64,000 nucleotides of DNA, taken from Thermococcus barophilus MP. GTDB lineage: Archaea > Methanobacteriota_B > Thermococci > Thermococcales > Thermococcaceae. This document shows, in pieces, positions 28,102 through 37,091 of the stretch; positions within the stretch are counted from its first letter, which is position 1; each line of letters opens with the position of its first letter. Below the pieces are notes generated by a model. That model did not search any database. It saw nothing but the letters and a program-made list of their open reading frames with translations, and was not told where the DNA came from. The translations under genes were made by a program, and so were the position numbers. The stretch covers positions 310,001 to 374,000 of the forward strand of contig NC_014804.1 of NCBI RefSeq assembly GCF_000151105.2, in the 5' to 3' direction.

Positions 28102-28902
28102 ATGAGGATTGCGTTGAAAATAGCATATGATGGAAGTAAATTTTATGGATTCCAGCGACAGCCAGGGTTAAGAACCGTGGAAGGCGAAATAATTAGGGTT
28201 CTTCAAAAGCTTGATGTAATTGAGTCTCCAGAAAATGCTAATTTTAAAGGGGCATCAAGGACAGATAGGGGAGTTAGTGCCTTGGGAAATGTGATTGCAT
28301 TTAACACGGAAAATCCAAAATTAGCCCAGCCCAGAGTTTTAAATCATCATTTAAGAGATATTTGGGTTTTAGGAGTTGCTCAAGTTTCAGATGACTTCCA
28401 CCCGAGGTTCTGGGCAAAGAGCAAAATTTACCGGTACTACTTGGTTGATGAAGGGTTTGATGTAAATGCAATGAAAGAATGTGCCAGACTTTTCGTTGGC
28501 ACCCATGATTTTTCTGCCTTTGCCAGGGTAGAAAAGTTTAAAGACCCCATAAGAGAAGTTAACAGACTTGAAATTATCCCAAGGGGAGATTTGATCATAA
28601 TTGAAATTGAAGGAAAGAGCTTTCTCTGGGAAATGGTGAGGAGAATTGTAACTGCATTGAAACTGTGTGGTTTTGGTATTGTTGAAACTGAAGATATACG
28701 AAAAATGCTGGAAGGAAGAACTGATAAAAAGCTTCCTCCTTCCCCTCCAGAAAATCTTGTTCTGTGGGAAATAAAATATGAAAATATCATCTTTCAAATT
28801 GATGAATACTCACTCAGAAAGATTAAACAGGAGTTTTTCGAAAGGTTTAGTAGCTTTTTGGTCAAAGCTGGCATGTTTAAGGATTGGTTATCTTATTTAT
28901 GA
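28102..28902 (+). CDS. truA: tRNA pseudouridine(38-40) synthase TruA
   Basis: The 266-aa protein makes pseudouridines 38-40 in the anticodon arm. The motifs are Y-D-G-S-K-F-Y-G-F-Q-R-Q near the start and the catalytic G-A-S-R-T-D-R-G-V-S-A-L with the nucleophilic Asp. F-W-A-K-S-K-I-Y-R-Y-Y follows. Archaeal length is normal. It overlaps the end of the convergent helicase gene by 6 bp. Confidence 0.95.
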   Translation: MRIALKIAYDGSKFYGFQRQPGLRTVEGEIIRVLQKLDVIESPENANFKGASRTDRGVSALGNVIAFNTENPKLAQPRVLNHHLRDIWVLGVAQVSDDFHPRFWAKSKIYRYYLVDEGFDVNAMKECARLFVGTHDFSAFARVEKFKDPIREVNRLEIIPRGDLIIIEIEGKSFLWEMVRRIVTALKLCGFGIVETEDIRKMLEGRTDKKLPPSPPENLVLWEIKYENIIFQIDEYSLRKIKQEFFERFSSFLVKAGMFKDWLSYL

Positions 28903-30261
28903 TTTTTGTTTGACCTTGGTTGAAATACCATTATCGTAAAATTTTCCGTAATAATGCTTCAAAGCTTTCTCCCTTTCGATAAAGTGTGTGAATAATAGCG
29001 GATCATCATCCTGCACATCAACTATTACCGCTTCCCTTCCATCCTTTGGTCTCAAGGCTCTTCCTATGGTCTGGATTGTCATTATGTCACTCTTTCCCCC
29101 GCCAGCTAAAATTATAGCAGAAATTTCTGGTATGTCAACTCCCTCTTTAAGCAGAGTTGAAACCAAGACTTGAATTTCCCCTTTTTTAAATTTCTCAAAA
29201 ATTTCCCATCTATTGGGGCTTTGAGAGCTTAAAAACTCAGCGTTAACCCCTCTCTCCTTGAGCATCTTCACCAAGATTTCCCCGTGATCAATTCTCCTGA
29301 CATCAATCAAGACCCTGTGTCCTTCTTTTGCAAGTTCAATAGCTTTTTCAACTATAGCCTTATTTCTTTCCTCATTTTCCATGATCATTTCTTCGTAGAG
29401 CTCCTTGTATCTCTCAGCTAATGCTGGCATTTTTGACTTGTATTGTATAATTTCGAATTTTGGTTTTGCCAAGAATCCTTCTCTAATCAGCTCATCTGCC
29501 TTAACCTCATAGATTATAGGCCCTATTGCTCCTTCGATCTTTATCTCTTCCCCTCTAATCCGTCTCCATGGTGTAGCTGAGAGCCCAAAGCGGTAGACTT
29601 GGGGGAGAGACATACCAAGCTGGTAGAACTTTTCAGCCGCTGAAGTTCTGTGACACTCATCAAAAATTACAATAGCATATGGGAGCTCAAGTTTATCAGC
29701 ACCTCTTGAAAGAAGCGTCTGAATCATTGCCACAGTTACGGGTTTTTCATTCCATTTGTTATCCCCCACAATGCCAGCTTCGACTCCGAGAACTTCTTCA
29801 ACTTTTTCTTTCCACTGATAGAGGAGTTCCTTAGTGTGAACGACTATAAGGGCAGAAAGATCGAGTTCGTGGACTATCCTCAAGCCAACAACTGTTTTTC
29901 CACTACCAACAGGTAACGCAAGAACACCCATCTTTGCCTTTATTGCCTTTCTAACGGCTTTCTGCTGATATCTCCTTAGTTTGTACTTCTCGTTCCATTC
30001 TGAGTTCAGATTGATGCCTTCCACTTTCCTTTCATCTATAATCCTAACCCGGTAACCTTTGGAATTCAAAAGTCTCTTAACTCTCGGAATCAGACCTACG
30101 GGAAAAGACTTCTCATATGGATCATATAAGCTTTCAGGCTTCTCCCATTTACCGAAATCTCTCTTGTAGCTTAAGGCTTCATAAATCATAAAGTACACTT
30201 TCGGTTCTGCCTTCTCTATGATGACCTTTGCACTTTTATCTGGGATTCGTAACGTTACCAT
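28897..30261 (-). CDS. XPB-like superfamily 2 helicase
   Basis: The protein is about 454 aa. N-terminal ~85 residues form a damage-recognition-like domain. Next are motif I A-L-P-V-G-S-G-K-T, motif II D-E-C-H, motif III S-A-T-P-W-R and the second RecA domain, ending with motif VI Q-T-I-G-R-A-L-R-P. The archaeal XPB family acts with nuclease Bax1 in nucleotide excision repair in some species; no bax1-like gene is next to it here. ATG 30261 is preferred over the upstream ATG 30273. Confidence 0.86.
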   Translation of the reverse strand: MVTLRIPDKSAKVIIEKAEPKVYFMIYEALSYKRDFGKWEKPESLYDPYEKSFPVGLIPRVKRLLNSKGYRVRIIDERKVEGINLNSEWNEKYKLRRYQQKAVRKAIKAKMGVLALPVGSGKTVVGLRIVHELDLSALIVVHTKELLYQWKEKVEEVLGVEAGIVGDNKWNEKPVTVAMIQTLLSRGADKLELPYAIVIFDECHRTSAAEKFYQLGMSLPQVYRFGLSATPWRRIRGEEIKIEGAIGPIIYEVKADELIREGFLAKPKFEIIQYKSKMPALAERYKELYEEMIMENEERNKAIVEKAIELAKEGHRVLIDVRRIDHGEILVKMLKERGVNAEFLSSQSPNRWEIFEKFKKGEIQVLVSTLLKEGVDIPEISAIILAGGGKSDIMTIQTIGRALRPKDGREAVIVDVQDDDPLLFTHFIEREKALKHYYGKFYDNGISTKVKQKS

Positions 30262-30372
30262 GGCCATCGTCAATCAAAAGACAGTTTTGGAAAAAACTCT
30301 TTATAGACTTTTTGCCTCAAATTTGTACAGAAAGGATAAAAGTGGGTTAGCATAATTTGGAATGGTGGTGTT

Positions 30373-31641
30373 ATGCTGAGGGAAATCATCGAAAAATTTG
30401 AAGATGAAGTTGTCACTATTGAAAAGCCCATTAGCAAAAGCCTTGAGATAACGAAATATTTGCTTAAATACAAAACAAAGCCTGTTCTCTTCAAAGATGT
30501 TGATGGATGGGAGGTCGTTGGTAATCTCTGGTCAACGAGGGAGAGAATAGCAAAATACTTGGGCATTAAAAAAGAGGATATTCTGCATGTTATGGAGTGC
30601 GCAATGGATAATCTTCACGATTACAAATTAATTGAGAAAGCAGAGTTCATGGAAAACATCACTAAAGATTTCTCCCTTAAAGAACTCCCGATTCCAAAGT
30701 ACTACCCAAAAGATGGAGGGGAATATTTCACGTCTGCTGTTGTAGTTGCGAAAGACGAAAACGGCTTTGTGAACATGTCTTTCCACAGAATGATGGTGAT
30801 TGATGATAAAAGGACAGCAATAAGAATTGTTCCCCGTCACTTGTATGCAATGTGGAAAGAGAAAGCAGAGAGAGGAGAAGAGCTTGATGTCAGAATAATT
30901 GTTGGTAATCCAATCTATGTTTTGCTTGCCGCTGCTACAAGCGTAGAATACGGCAAGAGTGAGCTTAACATTGCTTCTGCAATAAAGGAGAAAACCTTAG
31001 GGTCGCCTTTAGAGGTTGTCAATGTCAACGGTATTGAAGTTCCAGCGGAGAGTGAGCTTGTTTTTGAGGCAAAGATTCTGCCGGAGCTGACTGATGAAGG
31101 TCCTTTCGTTGACATAACGGGAACTTATGATCACATCAGAAAGCAGCCCGTCGTAGTTTTTGAGAAGATGTACCACGTTGACAATCCAATTTTCCATGTC
31201 CTTCTGCCAGGAGGCTATGAGCACTACATGCTCATGGGCCTTCCAAAAGAGCCTCAAATCTACAAGAGCGTGAAAAGGGTTGTCCCTAAAGTGCATGGAG
31301 TAAGGCTGACGGAAGGAGGCTGCATGTGGCTTCATGCCGTTGTTTCAATTACAAAGCACCACGATGGCGATGGAAAGAACGCTATATTGGCGGCATTTGC
31401 AGGACATCCATCATTAAAGCACGTTGTAGTTGTTGATGAGGATGTAAACATCTATGATGACAGGGAAGTGGAGTGGGCTATAGCAACAAGATTTCAAGCT
31501 GATAGGGATTTGGTGGTAATTCCAAATGCAAGGGGCTCTTCGCTTGACCCTTCAGCCGATAAAAGCCTGACAGCAAAGTGGGGCATTGATGCCACGAAGC
31601 CTTTGGATAAAAAGGAAGAGTTTGAGAGGGCTAAATTATGA
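30373..31641 (+). CDS. UbiD-family decarboxylase (candidate anhydromevalonate phosphate decarboxylase)
   Basis: The 422-aa UbiD-fold enzyme works with prenylated FMN. Seen are N-M-S-F-H-R-M-M-V and I-R-I-V-P-R-H-L, the E-x-E-L-V-F-E-A region, and [12 protein letters not shown] with catalytic Glu candidates. Archaea with the modified mevalonate pathway use a UbiD homologue to decarboxylate anhydromevalonate 5-phosphate to isopentenyl phosphate. HMG-CoA reductase is 10 kb away. The family is firm; the substrate is inference. GGTGGTG SD. Confidence 0.85.
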   Translation: MLREIIEKFEDEVVTIEKPISKSLEITKYLLKYKTKPVLFKDVDGWEVVGNLWSTRERIAKYLGIKKEDILHVMECAMDNLHDYKLIEKAEFMENITKDFSLKELPIPKYYPKDGGEYFTSAVVVAKDENGFVNMSFHRMMVIDDKRTAIRIVPRHLYAMWKEKAERGEELDVRIIVGNPIYVLLAAATSVEYGKSELNIASAIKEKTLGSPLEVVNVNGIEVPAESELVFEAKILPELTDEGPFVDITGTYDHIRKQPVVVFEKMYHVDNPIFHVLLPGGYEHYMLMGLPKEPQIYKSVKRVVPKVHGVRLTEGGCMWLHAVVSITKHHDGDGKNAILAAFAGHPSLKHVVVVDEDVNIYDDREVEWAIATRFQADRDLVVIPNARGSSLDPSADKSLTAKWGIDATKPLDKKEEFERAKL

Positions 31642-31662
31642 CCTTTCCTTTTCAACCTTATT

Positions 31663-32445
31663 TTACCGATTAATCTCAAGCGACAGAATCTTCGACTTCT
31701 TCGTCGCGGCATCCACAGCTTTCATTATCGCCGTTCTTACCCTGCTGTCTTCAAGCTCAAAAATACCATCTATCGTTGTTCCTCCTGGGGTTATCACCAT
31801 ATCTCTAATTTGGGCCGGGTGTAAATTTGTCTCCAAGAGGAGCTTTGCTGTGCCCAGAAGGGTCTGAGCAGCTGCGAGTAGGGCAACATCCCTTGGTAAT
31901 CCAACTTTTAAACCTCCATATATGAGAGATTCTAAAAAGACGGAAGCATAAGCTGGTCCAGAGCCGCTCAGACCTGTTATTGCGTCCATGTATTCCTCTT
32001 CAATTTTAATGCACTTTCCAAAGGTTTCAAAAATCTCCTCAACAAGCTTTATTTCTTCATCGCTCAGATCATTTGTGGCATAAGCTGTGAACGATTCTTT
32101 CACGAGAATTGCTATATTCGGCATAGCTCTAACAAACTTTGCATCAGCTGAGCTTTTAAGAACCTTTAAAGGAATGCCAGCGGCAAATGAAATGACGATT
32201 TTCCCTTTAACGACTTCTCTAATTTCTTCAAGAACTTTTCTAACTTTATTTGGCTTTACAGTGAGTATAATGACATCTGCTACTTCAGCTGCAGCCTTAT
32301 TGTCCTTCATGAGCTTAACGCCATGTTTTTCGAGCCATCTGACCTTTTCAATTCTTCTCCTTGTGGCTATGACTTCATATTTCTCTGAGAGCGCTTTGGC
32401 AACAGCACTTCCAACTGTTCCAGCCCCGATTACAGCTATTTTCAT
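31663..32445 (-). CDS. proC: Pyrroline-5-carboxylate reductase
   Basis: The 260-aa protein has an N-terminal Rossmann G-A-G-T-V-G-S-A. Next are T-V-K-P-N-K, V-R-A-M-P-N and the C-terminal P5C reductase signature (L-S-G-S-G-P-A-Y-A and T-P-G-G-T-T-I-D-G). The last step of proline synthesis. It is the last gene of the threonine operon and overlaps asd by 4 bp, an unexpected combination because proline does not derive from aspartate. Confidence 0.93.
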   Translation of the reverse strand: MKIAVIGAGTVGSAVAKALSEKYEVIATRRRIEKVRWLEKHGVKLMKDNKAAAEVADVIILTVKPNKVRKVLEEIREVVKGKIVISFAAGIPLKVLKSSADAKFVRAMPNIAILVKESFTAYATNDLSDEEIKLVEEIFETFGKCIKIEEEYMDAITGLSGSGPAYASVFLESLIYGGLKVGLPRDVALLAAAQTLLGTAKLLLETNLHPAQIRDMVITPGGTTIDGIFELEDSRVRTAIMKAVDAATKKSKILSLEINR

Positions 32446-33428
32446 TTTATCACCCCTAACCTATAAGATAGCTCTGCATTCAGAATCGAACCTCCAGCAG
32501 CTCCTCTAACTAAATTGTGTCCTAAAGTGACGTATTTGAACTTTTTCTTCCCGATTTTTTCTAATCTTCCAACTGTAACTGTCATTCCATTGCCGAGTTT
32601 TCTGTGAAGTTTTGGCTGGGGAATTTCCTTATAAACGATTGGCTTTGCATATGAAGGAAGCTTAAGCTTTTTCAATGGATCAAATGAGTCAAAAGCTTTT
32701 CTAAGTTCTTCTACACTGATGTCTTCACTAAGTTCAACAAAAACTGCCTCTGTGTGTCCATGAGATACTGGAACCCTCGTTGTAATGGCTGACATCTCAA
32801 AGTCAAAGCCAAGGATCTTCCTTGATTCATTCTCGATTTTCCACTCCTCTTTTTCAATGTAGGGAATTACGTTGTCAAAGATCTGCAGAGCCGATAAGCC
32901 CTTAAATCCAGCTCCACTTATTGCCTGCATCGTTGCAACGTTGACCTTTTTGAGTCCGAATTCTGAAAGAACTTTCAGCGAAAGCATTAAAATGGCTGTG
33001 GAACAGTTTGGGTTTGTAACTATAAACCCCTCCCACCCTCTTTGCTCTTGCTGAAATTCGATAAGCTTTAACTGGTCCGCGTTAACCTCTGGAACTAAAA
33101 TGGGCACATCATCTTCATATCTATGGGACGAAGCGTTGCTGAACACGGGAATTTTCTCGGCAAGCTTTTCCTCAACTTTACCGGCTATTGAAGAGGGCAA
33201 AGCTGAGAAGACTAAGTCCACGTCTGGATTCTTCAGGAAATCTTCCAAGCTCTCTACCTCTATATCCCCAGTATCATCACTGACCCATTCTGCAATCTCT
33301 CTGTACTTTTTTCCCTTTGATCTCTCTGAGGCTACCAATCTTTCAATTTTAAACCAGGGGTGATTTTCTAAGAGCCTTACAAATATCTGTCCAACTAAAC
33401 CTGTAGCACCTAAAATTGCAACCTCCAT
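32442..33428 (-). CDS. asd: Aspartate-semialdehyde dehydrogenase
   Basis: The 328-aa protein is an NADP-dependent dehydrogenase giving aspartate semialdehyde from aspartyl phosphate. The Rossmann motif is G-A-T-G-L-V-G-Q. The catalytic Cys lies in N-P-N-C-S-T-A, and S-G-A-G-F-K-G and H-G-H-T-E-A-V are also seen. The archaeal/fungal type is suggested by the sequence around the Cys. Position in the operon ask-thrB-thrC-asd-proC; overlaps thrC by one base. Confidence 0.95.
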   Translation of the reverse strand: MEVAILGATGLVGQIFVRLLENHPWFKIERLVASERSKGKKYREIAEWVSDDTGDIEVESLEDFLKNPDVDLVFSALPSSIAGKVEEKLAEKIPVFSNASSHRYEDDVPILVPEVNADQLKLIEFQQEQRGWEGFIVTNPNCSTAILMLSLKVLSEFGLKKVNVATMQAISGAGFKGLSALQIFDNVIPYIEKEEWKIENESRKILGFDFEMSAITTRVPVSHGHTEAVFVELSEDISVEELRKAFDSFDPLKKLKLPSYAKPIVYKEIPQPKLHRKLGNGMTVTVGRLEKIGKKKFKYVTLGHNLVRGAAGGSILNAELSYRLGVIK

Positions 33429-34603
33429 CAGAGAACCTCCTTAAACGCTTCCAAACTCGGCTCTATCGGCTCCGGAAGCTTAAAGTTCTCAATAATTATG
33501 TTCGGGTCTTTCAGTCCATGTCCCGTTGTAATTAAAACATAGCTTTCATCTGGCTCAATTAGGTTAAGTTCTTTCAGCTTAATTAGACCAGCCAAGGAAG
33601 ATGCCGATGCTGGTTCGACAAAAATTCCCTCCTTTGATGCGAGCAGTTTTTGAGCTTTCAGGATCTCTTCATCACTCACGCTTTCAAACAATCCGCCTGA
33701 TTCTTCAACAGCTCTCCAAGCTTTCTTCCAGTTAGCTGGATTTCCAATCCTTATGGCTGTTGCTACAGTTTCGGGTTTCTCTTCAGGCTTGAACTCTCTC
33801 TTCTTCTTCCAGGCTTTAGCCAGTGGAGATGCTCCTTCAGCCTGAATACCAATCATCCTTGGTAGCTTATCGATAAATCCTGCCTCGTAAAGCTCTTTAA
33901 AACCCTTCCAGATTGCTGAAATGTTGCCAGCGTTTCCTACGGGCAGAATAACGTTATCTGGAACAGAGCCAAGTTGGTCAAATATTTCAAAAGCTATCGT
34001 TTTCTGTCCCTCAAGGCGGAATGGATTTATAGAGTTGAGCATGTAAACTCCCAATTCCCTGCTTGCCTCCACTACAACCCTTAAAGCATTGTCAAAGTTT
34101 CCCCTAACTGGAACAACCTTTGCACCATAAACTATCGCTTGGGCAAGCTTTCCTAAGGCTATCTTTCCGCTTGGTACTAAAACATAGCTCTTTATCCCGG
34201 CTTTTGCTGAATATGCAGCTAAAGATGCTGAAGTATTCCCCGTTGAGGCGCATATAACTTTGTCCATGCCCAGCTCAATTGCCTTTGAGACACCGACCGT
34301 CATTCCCCTGTCTTTGAAAGAACCTGTTGGATTTGCACCTTCGTTCTTGACGTAAAGCTCTCTCATCTCAAGCTCTTTCTGAAGGTTTTCCAAACGATAG
34401 AGAGGTGTCCCTCCTTCCTTGAGAGAAACTCTTTTTTCAACTGGAATAAAGCTCTTGTACTTCCAGAGTGTCATGTTTTTTCCATCAAAAACATTTTCAA
34501 CTTTATCCAAATCTATAATTATCTCCAGTAAGCCACCGCATTCACATCTATATCTAACTTCATCTTCCGAGTATTCTTTGCCGCACTCTATACATCTGAG
34601 CAT
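33428..34603 (-). CDS. thrC: Threonine synthase
   Basis: The 391-aa PLP enzyme starts with a zinc-finger-like segment (C-I-E-C-G-K ... C-E-C-G-G). The PLP lysine is in G-S-F-K-D-R-G-M, and the phosphate loop is G-N-A-G-N-I-S-A. Converts phosphohomoserine to threonine. The start overlaps the end of thrB by 16 bp. Confidence 0.95.
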   Translation of the reverse strand: MLRCIECGKEYSEDEVRYRCECGGLLEIIIDLDKVENVFDGKNMTLWKYKSFIPVEKRVSLKEGGTPLYRLENLQKELEMRELYVKNEGANPTGSFKDRGMTVGVSKAIELGMDKVICASTGNTSASLAAYSAKAGIKSYVLVPSGKIALGKLAQAIVYGAKVVPVRGNFDNALRVVVEASRELGVYMLNSINPFRLEGQKTIAFEIFDQLGSVPDNVILPVGNAGNISAIWKGFKELYEAGFIDKLPRMIGIQAEGASPLAKAWKKKREFKPEEKPETVATAIRIGNPANWKKAWRAVEESGGLFESVSDEEILKAQKLLASKEGIFVEPASASSLAGLIKLKELNLIEPDESYVLITTGHGLKDPNIIIENFKLPEPIEPSLEAFKEVL

Positions 34604-35475
34604 TTCGCTCCTCCTCCAACTTTGGTTATGAAATATTCCGCTCCAATTCCCTCATTCTCAAAGGCTTCAACCATAGCCTTTCCAATATCCCCTAAATCCT
34701 CCCCCAAAGCAAACATTGCTGGACCCGAACCCGACAGAGAAACACCATAAGCCCCGCTTTCCAGTGCAGCTCTTCTAACATTATCGAACCATGGTATGAG
34801 CGGTTTTCTGTAAGGAATAGCCAAGTAGTCATCCAGAAGTTTTCCGGCTTTTTCTATATCACCTTCTTTCAAAGCTGAGATTAAGGCACTTGCAAGGGCT
34901 AAATTTCTGACAGCATCGCTTAGAGGAACATATCTTGGTAACACTGCTCTTGCTCTTTTTGTGCTAACTTCAACTTTTGGAAGAACTATGACGAGTTTAA
35001 AGCTGACATCGAGCTTAAACACTTCAAGAGGTGAGAGGGATTTTAATATTGTAAACCCGCCAAAGAGTGAGGGAACAATGTTATCTCCATGAGCACTTCC
35101 AGATGCAGCTTTTTCTCCCTCAAGAGCGGCCTTTATTATGAGTTCCCTATTTTCAACTCCAAGGAGCTTTGCTAATGCTAATGCCCCACCTAAAGCTGAT
35201 GCTCCAGAACTTCCAAGCCCGCTTTTGGGTCTTATCCCCTTTATAATCTTCATCCTAAATCCCATTTCCGCTTTAAGCATCTTCAAGAGTGCAAGGGCAG
35301 ATATTGAAGCAACGTTCTTTTCTGGGTCTTCTGGCACGTTGAATCCCTCGACCTCTACCATAACCTCATCGCTTTCTTTGACTTTGATGACATCTCTTGG
35401 TTCATCAAGGCACAAACCAAACACATCAAATCCGGGTCCAAAGTTCGCTATCGTCGCTGGTGCTGAGACTTTCAT
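34588..35475 (-). CDS. thrB: Homoserine kinase
   Basis: The 295-aa GHMP kinase has an N-terminal K-V-S-A-P-A-T-I-A-N-F-G-P-G-F-D, the ATP loop P-K-S-G-L-G-S-S-G-A-S-A and C-terminal S-G-S-G-P-A-M-F-A. It phosphorylates homoserine before threonine synthase. The 5' end overlaps the 3' end of ask by 50 bp, so translation is probably coupled. Confidence 0.95.
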   Translation of the reverse strand: MKVSAPATIANFGPGFDVFGLCLDEPRDVIKVKESDEVMVEVEGFNVPEDPEKNVASISALALLKMLKAEMGFRMKIIKGIRPKSGLGSSGASALGGALALAKLLGVENRELIIKAALEGEKAASGSAHGDNIVPSLFGGFTILKSLSPLEVFKLDVSFKLVIVLPKVEVSTKRARAVLPRYVPLSDAVRNLALASALISALKEGDIEKAGKLLDDYLAIPYRKPLIPWFDNVRRAALESGAYGVSLSGSGPAMFALGEDLGDIGKAMVEAFENEGIGAEYFITKVGGGAKCSDV

Positions 35476-36523
35476 TTAAAACCACCTCATGGATCTCGTT
35501 TAAAGCAGCTTCAAGATTATCTCTTTCAACGAGAAAGCATACAAAGTTCCTGCCATGTTCGACAATGGGATATTCTACATCAACATGAAAAGCTCCAACA
35601 ACTCCTATCTCCGCAGTATCTCTGAAAGTTTTGTAGGTTATTATTGGCATTTTAAAGCTGATATCCGAAACCAATGTTCCTAATCTCCATTCACTTGTCT
35701 TTCCAAGGATTAGCGGAACTCTATCTTTTATCGGTTCAATTGTTCTCTCATGTAATGCCTTCATTCCAAGTCTTGAAGCTGTTAAAGCCTCTTCGTAGGA
35801 TATAAATGGGATAATTCTGGCATTTTTGACTATCCTTGGATCGGCGGTGTAGATCCCTTTAACATCACTCATTATTAAGACAGCCCTGGCGTTCAGCAGA
35901 TATCCCAAAACTGAGGCGGTGTAATCACTTCCCCCTCTTCCCAATGTAGTTCTGATGCCATTAAAATTCCCAAGAAATCCTGTAACAACTGGAATCTTAC
36001 CCTTTTCCAGTAGACGCTCTATTGTCCAAATATTGCCTTTTGTTTTTTCCAAATCAACTCTGGCGTTGCCAAAGTTTCCATCCGTTTCTATTAGATAAAA
36101 AGCATCAACTGGAGAGCTTTTGATCCCTTCATCTTCTAAGGCTTTTGAAAAAATCTTTACTGACAGTCTTTCCCCAAATGATAGAACATAATCCACATAC
36201 GCCTTTCTGTTTGGGAATCTCTTCTCATTTTCCAGGATAAATCTAAGTTCTTTGATTTCATTTTCAATACTTAGTTCGATTCCAAGCTTCTCAATTGCCC
36301 CTAAATGTATTTCCTCCAACTCTTCAAGAATCTCCGGACTCCTGGTTTCTGCTAACTTTAGTAGTAAATCTGTAACACCTTTCAATGCGGATAGAACAAT
36401 TACAACTTCATTGCCCTCATGAAACTTTTGAACAAGTTCTAACGCTTCACTAAAAGAGTCTCTAACTGAACTTCCTCCAAATTTAATAATTACCCTTGAC
36501 TTAGCGGAGAGTTTGTAAATCAC
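35426..36523 (-). CDS. Aspartate kinase
   Basis: The 365-aa protein makes aspartyl phosphate, the entry to threonine, methionine and lysine routes. Motifs are K-F-G-G-S-S-V at the start, V-T-G-F-L-G-N, G-R-G-G-S-D-Y-T-A and a C-terminal region with room for only one ACT-like unit. It is shorter than bacterial LysC enzymes with two. Start GTG 36523 with GGTGAT about 10 nt upstream. TATA TTTATAAG around 36562-36570 (minus strand). First gene of the leftward operon; no homoserine dehydrogenase is in the window. Confidence 0.92.
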   Translation of the reverse strand: MIYKLSAKSRVIIKFGGSSVRDSFSEALELVQKFHEGNEVVIVLSALKGVTDLLLKLAETRSPEILEELEEIHLGAIEKLGIELSIENEIKELRFILENEKRFPNRKAYVDYVLSFGERLSVKIFSKALEDEGIKSSPVDAFYLIETDGNFGNARVDLEKTKGNIWTIERLLEKGKIPVVTGFLGNFNGIRTTLGRGGSDYTASVLGYLLNARAVLIMSDVKGIYTADPRIVKNARIIPFISYEEALTASRLGMKALHERTIEPIKDRVPLILGKTSEWRLGTLVSDISFKMPIITYKTFRDTAEIGVVGAFHVDVEYPIVEHGRNFVCFLVERDNLEAALNEIHEVVLNESLSTSDDSELWTRI

Positions 36524-36627
36524 CGATAGTGCATCACCTTATCCGTAGAGTTTTTAATATTCTTATAAATTTTTTCGAAAATTTTCTGTCTTTTTGTCGA
36601 GATTTGTAAAATTCGCCTGAAAACGAT

Positions 36628-36640
36628 TGTCAAAATGACA
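36628..36640. promoter_or_regulatory. 13-bp palindromic motif, copy 1 (thr/aro region)
   Basis: TGTCA-AAA-TGACA, a perfect 5-3-5 palindrome 17 bp upstream of the rightward TATA-like CTTTAAGTT. Related copies lie at 47000 and 55707. The 5-3-5 shape is that of Lrp/AsnC-type (feast/famine) regulator sites in Thermococcales; assignment is inference. Confidence 0.5.
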
Positions 36641-36662
36641 TATTTTCATGCAATAATCTTTA

Positions 36663-36679
36663 AGTTAGTTCAACTAACT
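36663..36679. promoter_or_regulatory. Perfect 17-bp palindrome (candidate operator)
   Basis: Arms AGTTAGTT (36663-36670) and AACTAACT (36672-36679) around a single C. It overlaps the TATA-like element at 36658, the position expected of a repressor site on the aro promoter. Confidence 0.5.
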
Positions 36680-36854
36680 GCGGTTTAAAATACCATAATG
36701 ATAGGCTGGCTGGCTTTTCCTGACCAAAAATTTAAATAGTAATAAAGAGTCTTCAAAGTTCGGTGATGGTGATGCCCCGCCAATATCTGTAACCCCAAAC
36801 CCAAGGATTGAAAAAGAAGAATTAGCTGTTTTTAGAAAGCTCTTTTTAAGGGCT

Positions 36855-37091
36855 TTGAATGAAAATCAGATGCTAATTCTAAGGAGCATAAATGGGAAGC
36901 ATCGTTCCCTAAATGCCCTTTTAGAAGAGATTAGCAAGGATACCAAGAAGCCAATCTCAACATTAAAGCTCAATGCCAGGATTCTGAAAGAGCTCGGCTT
37001 AATTGACTACGGCGAAAAGAACAATCCAAAGCCCGTTGAACTGACAAAACATGGAAAGCTCGTTCTAAAAATTCTCGAGGTGGTAGAATGA
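36855..37091 (+). CDS. Small HTH protein at the head of the aro operon (N-terminus frameshifted)
   Basis: The 78-aa frame from TTG 36855 encodes a winged-helix-like domain (I-L-R-S-I-N-G-K-H-R-S-L-N-A-L-L-E-E-I, then L-K-E-L-G-L-I-D-Y). Coding sense continues upstream without stop: P-P-I-S-V-T-P-N-P-R-I-E-K-E-E-L-A-V-F-R-K-L-F. It joins an ATG at 36772-36774 if one C of the CCCC run (36775-36778) is removed. That ATG has an SD (GGTGATGGTG) and a TATA at the right distance. So the gene is probably about 105 aa with a one-base frameshift or sequence error in codon 2-3. Its stop overlaps the transketolase start; it may regulate the operon. Confidence 0.68.
   Translation: MNENQMLILRSINGKHRSLNALLEEISKDTKKPISTLKLNARILKELGLIDYGEKNNPKPVELTKHGKLVLKILEVVE

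Larger units (their letters stand above)
36524..36773. promoter_or_regulatory. Divergent regulatory region between the thr and aro operons
   Basis: Features in order: the leftward ask TATA (36562-36570), and a 13-bp palindrome TGTCAAAATGACA (36628-36640). A TATA-like CTTTAAGTT (36658-36666) is overlapped by a perfect 17-bp palindrome AGTTAGTTCAACTAACT (36663-36679). Then come a rightward 13-codon ORF M-I-G-W-L-A-F-P-D-Q-K-F-K (36698-36739, no SD) and a second rightward TATA (TTTAAATAG, 36731-36739). An SD-like GGTGATGGTG follows. It looks like a densely regulated promoter pair; binding proteins are not known from sequence. Confidence 0.6.

Noticed and set aside
36524-36540. Four-codon frame M-H-Y-R ending on the ask start as a leader peptide
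   Set aside because: Its ATG falls inside the ask SD, so it is probably not translated; too short to judge.
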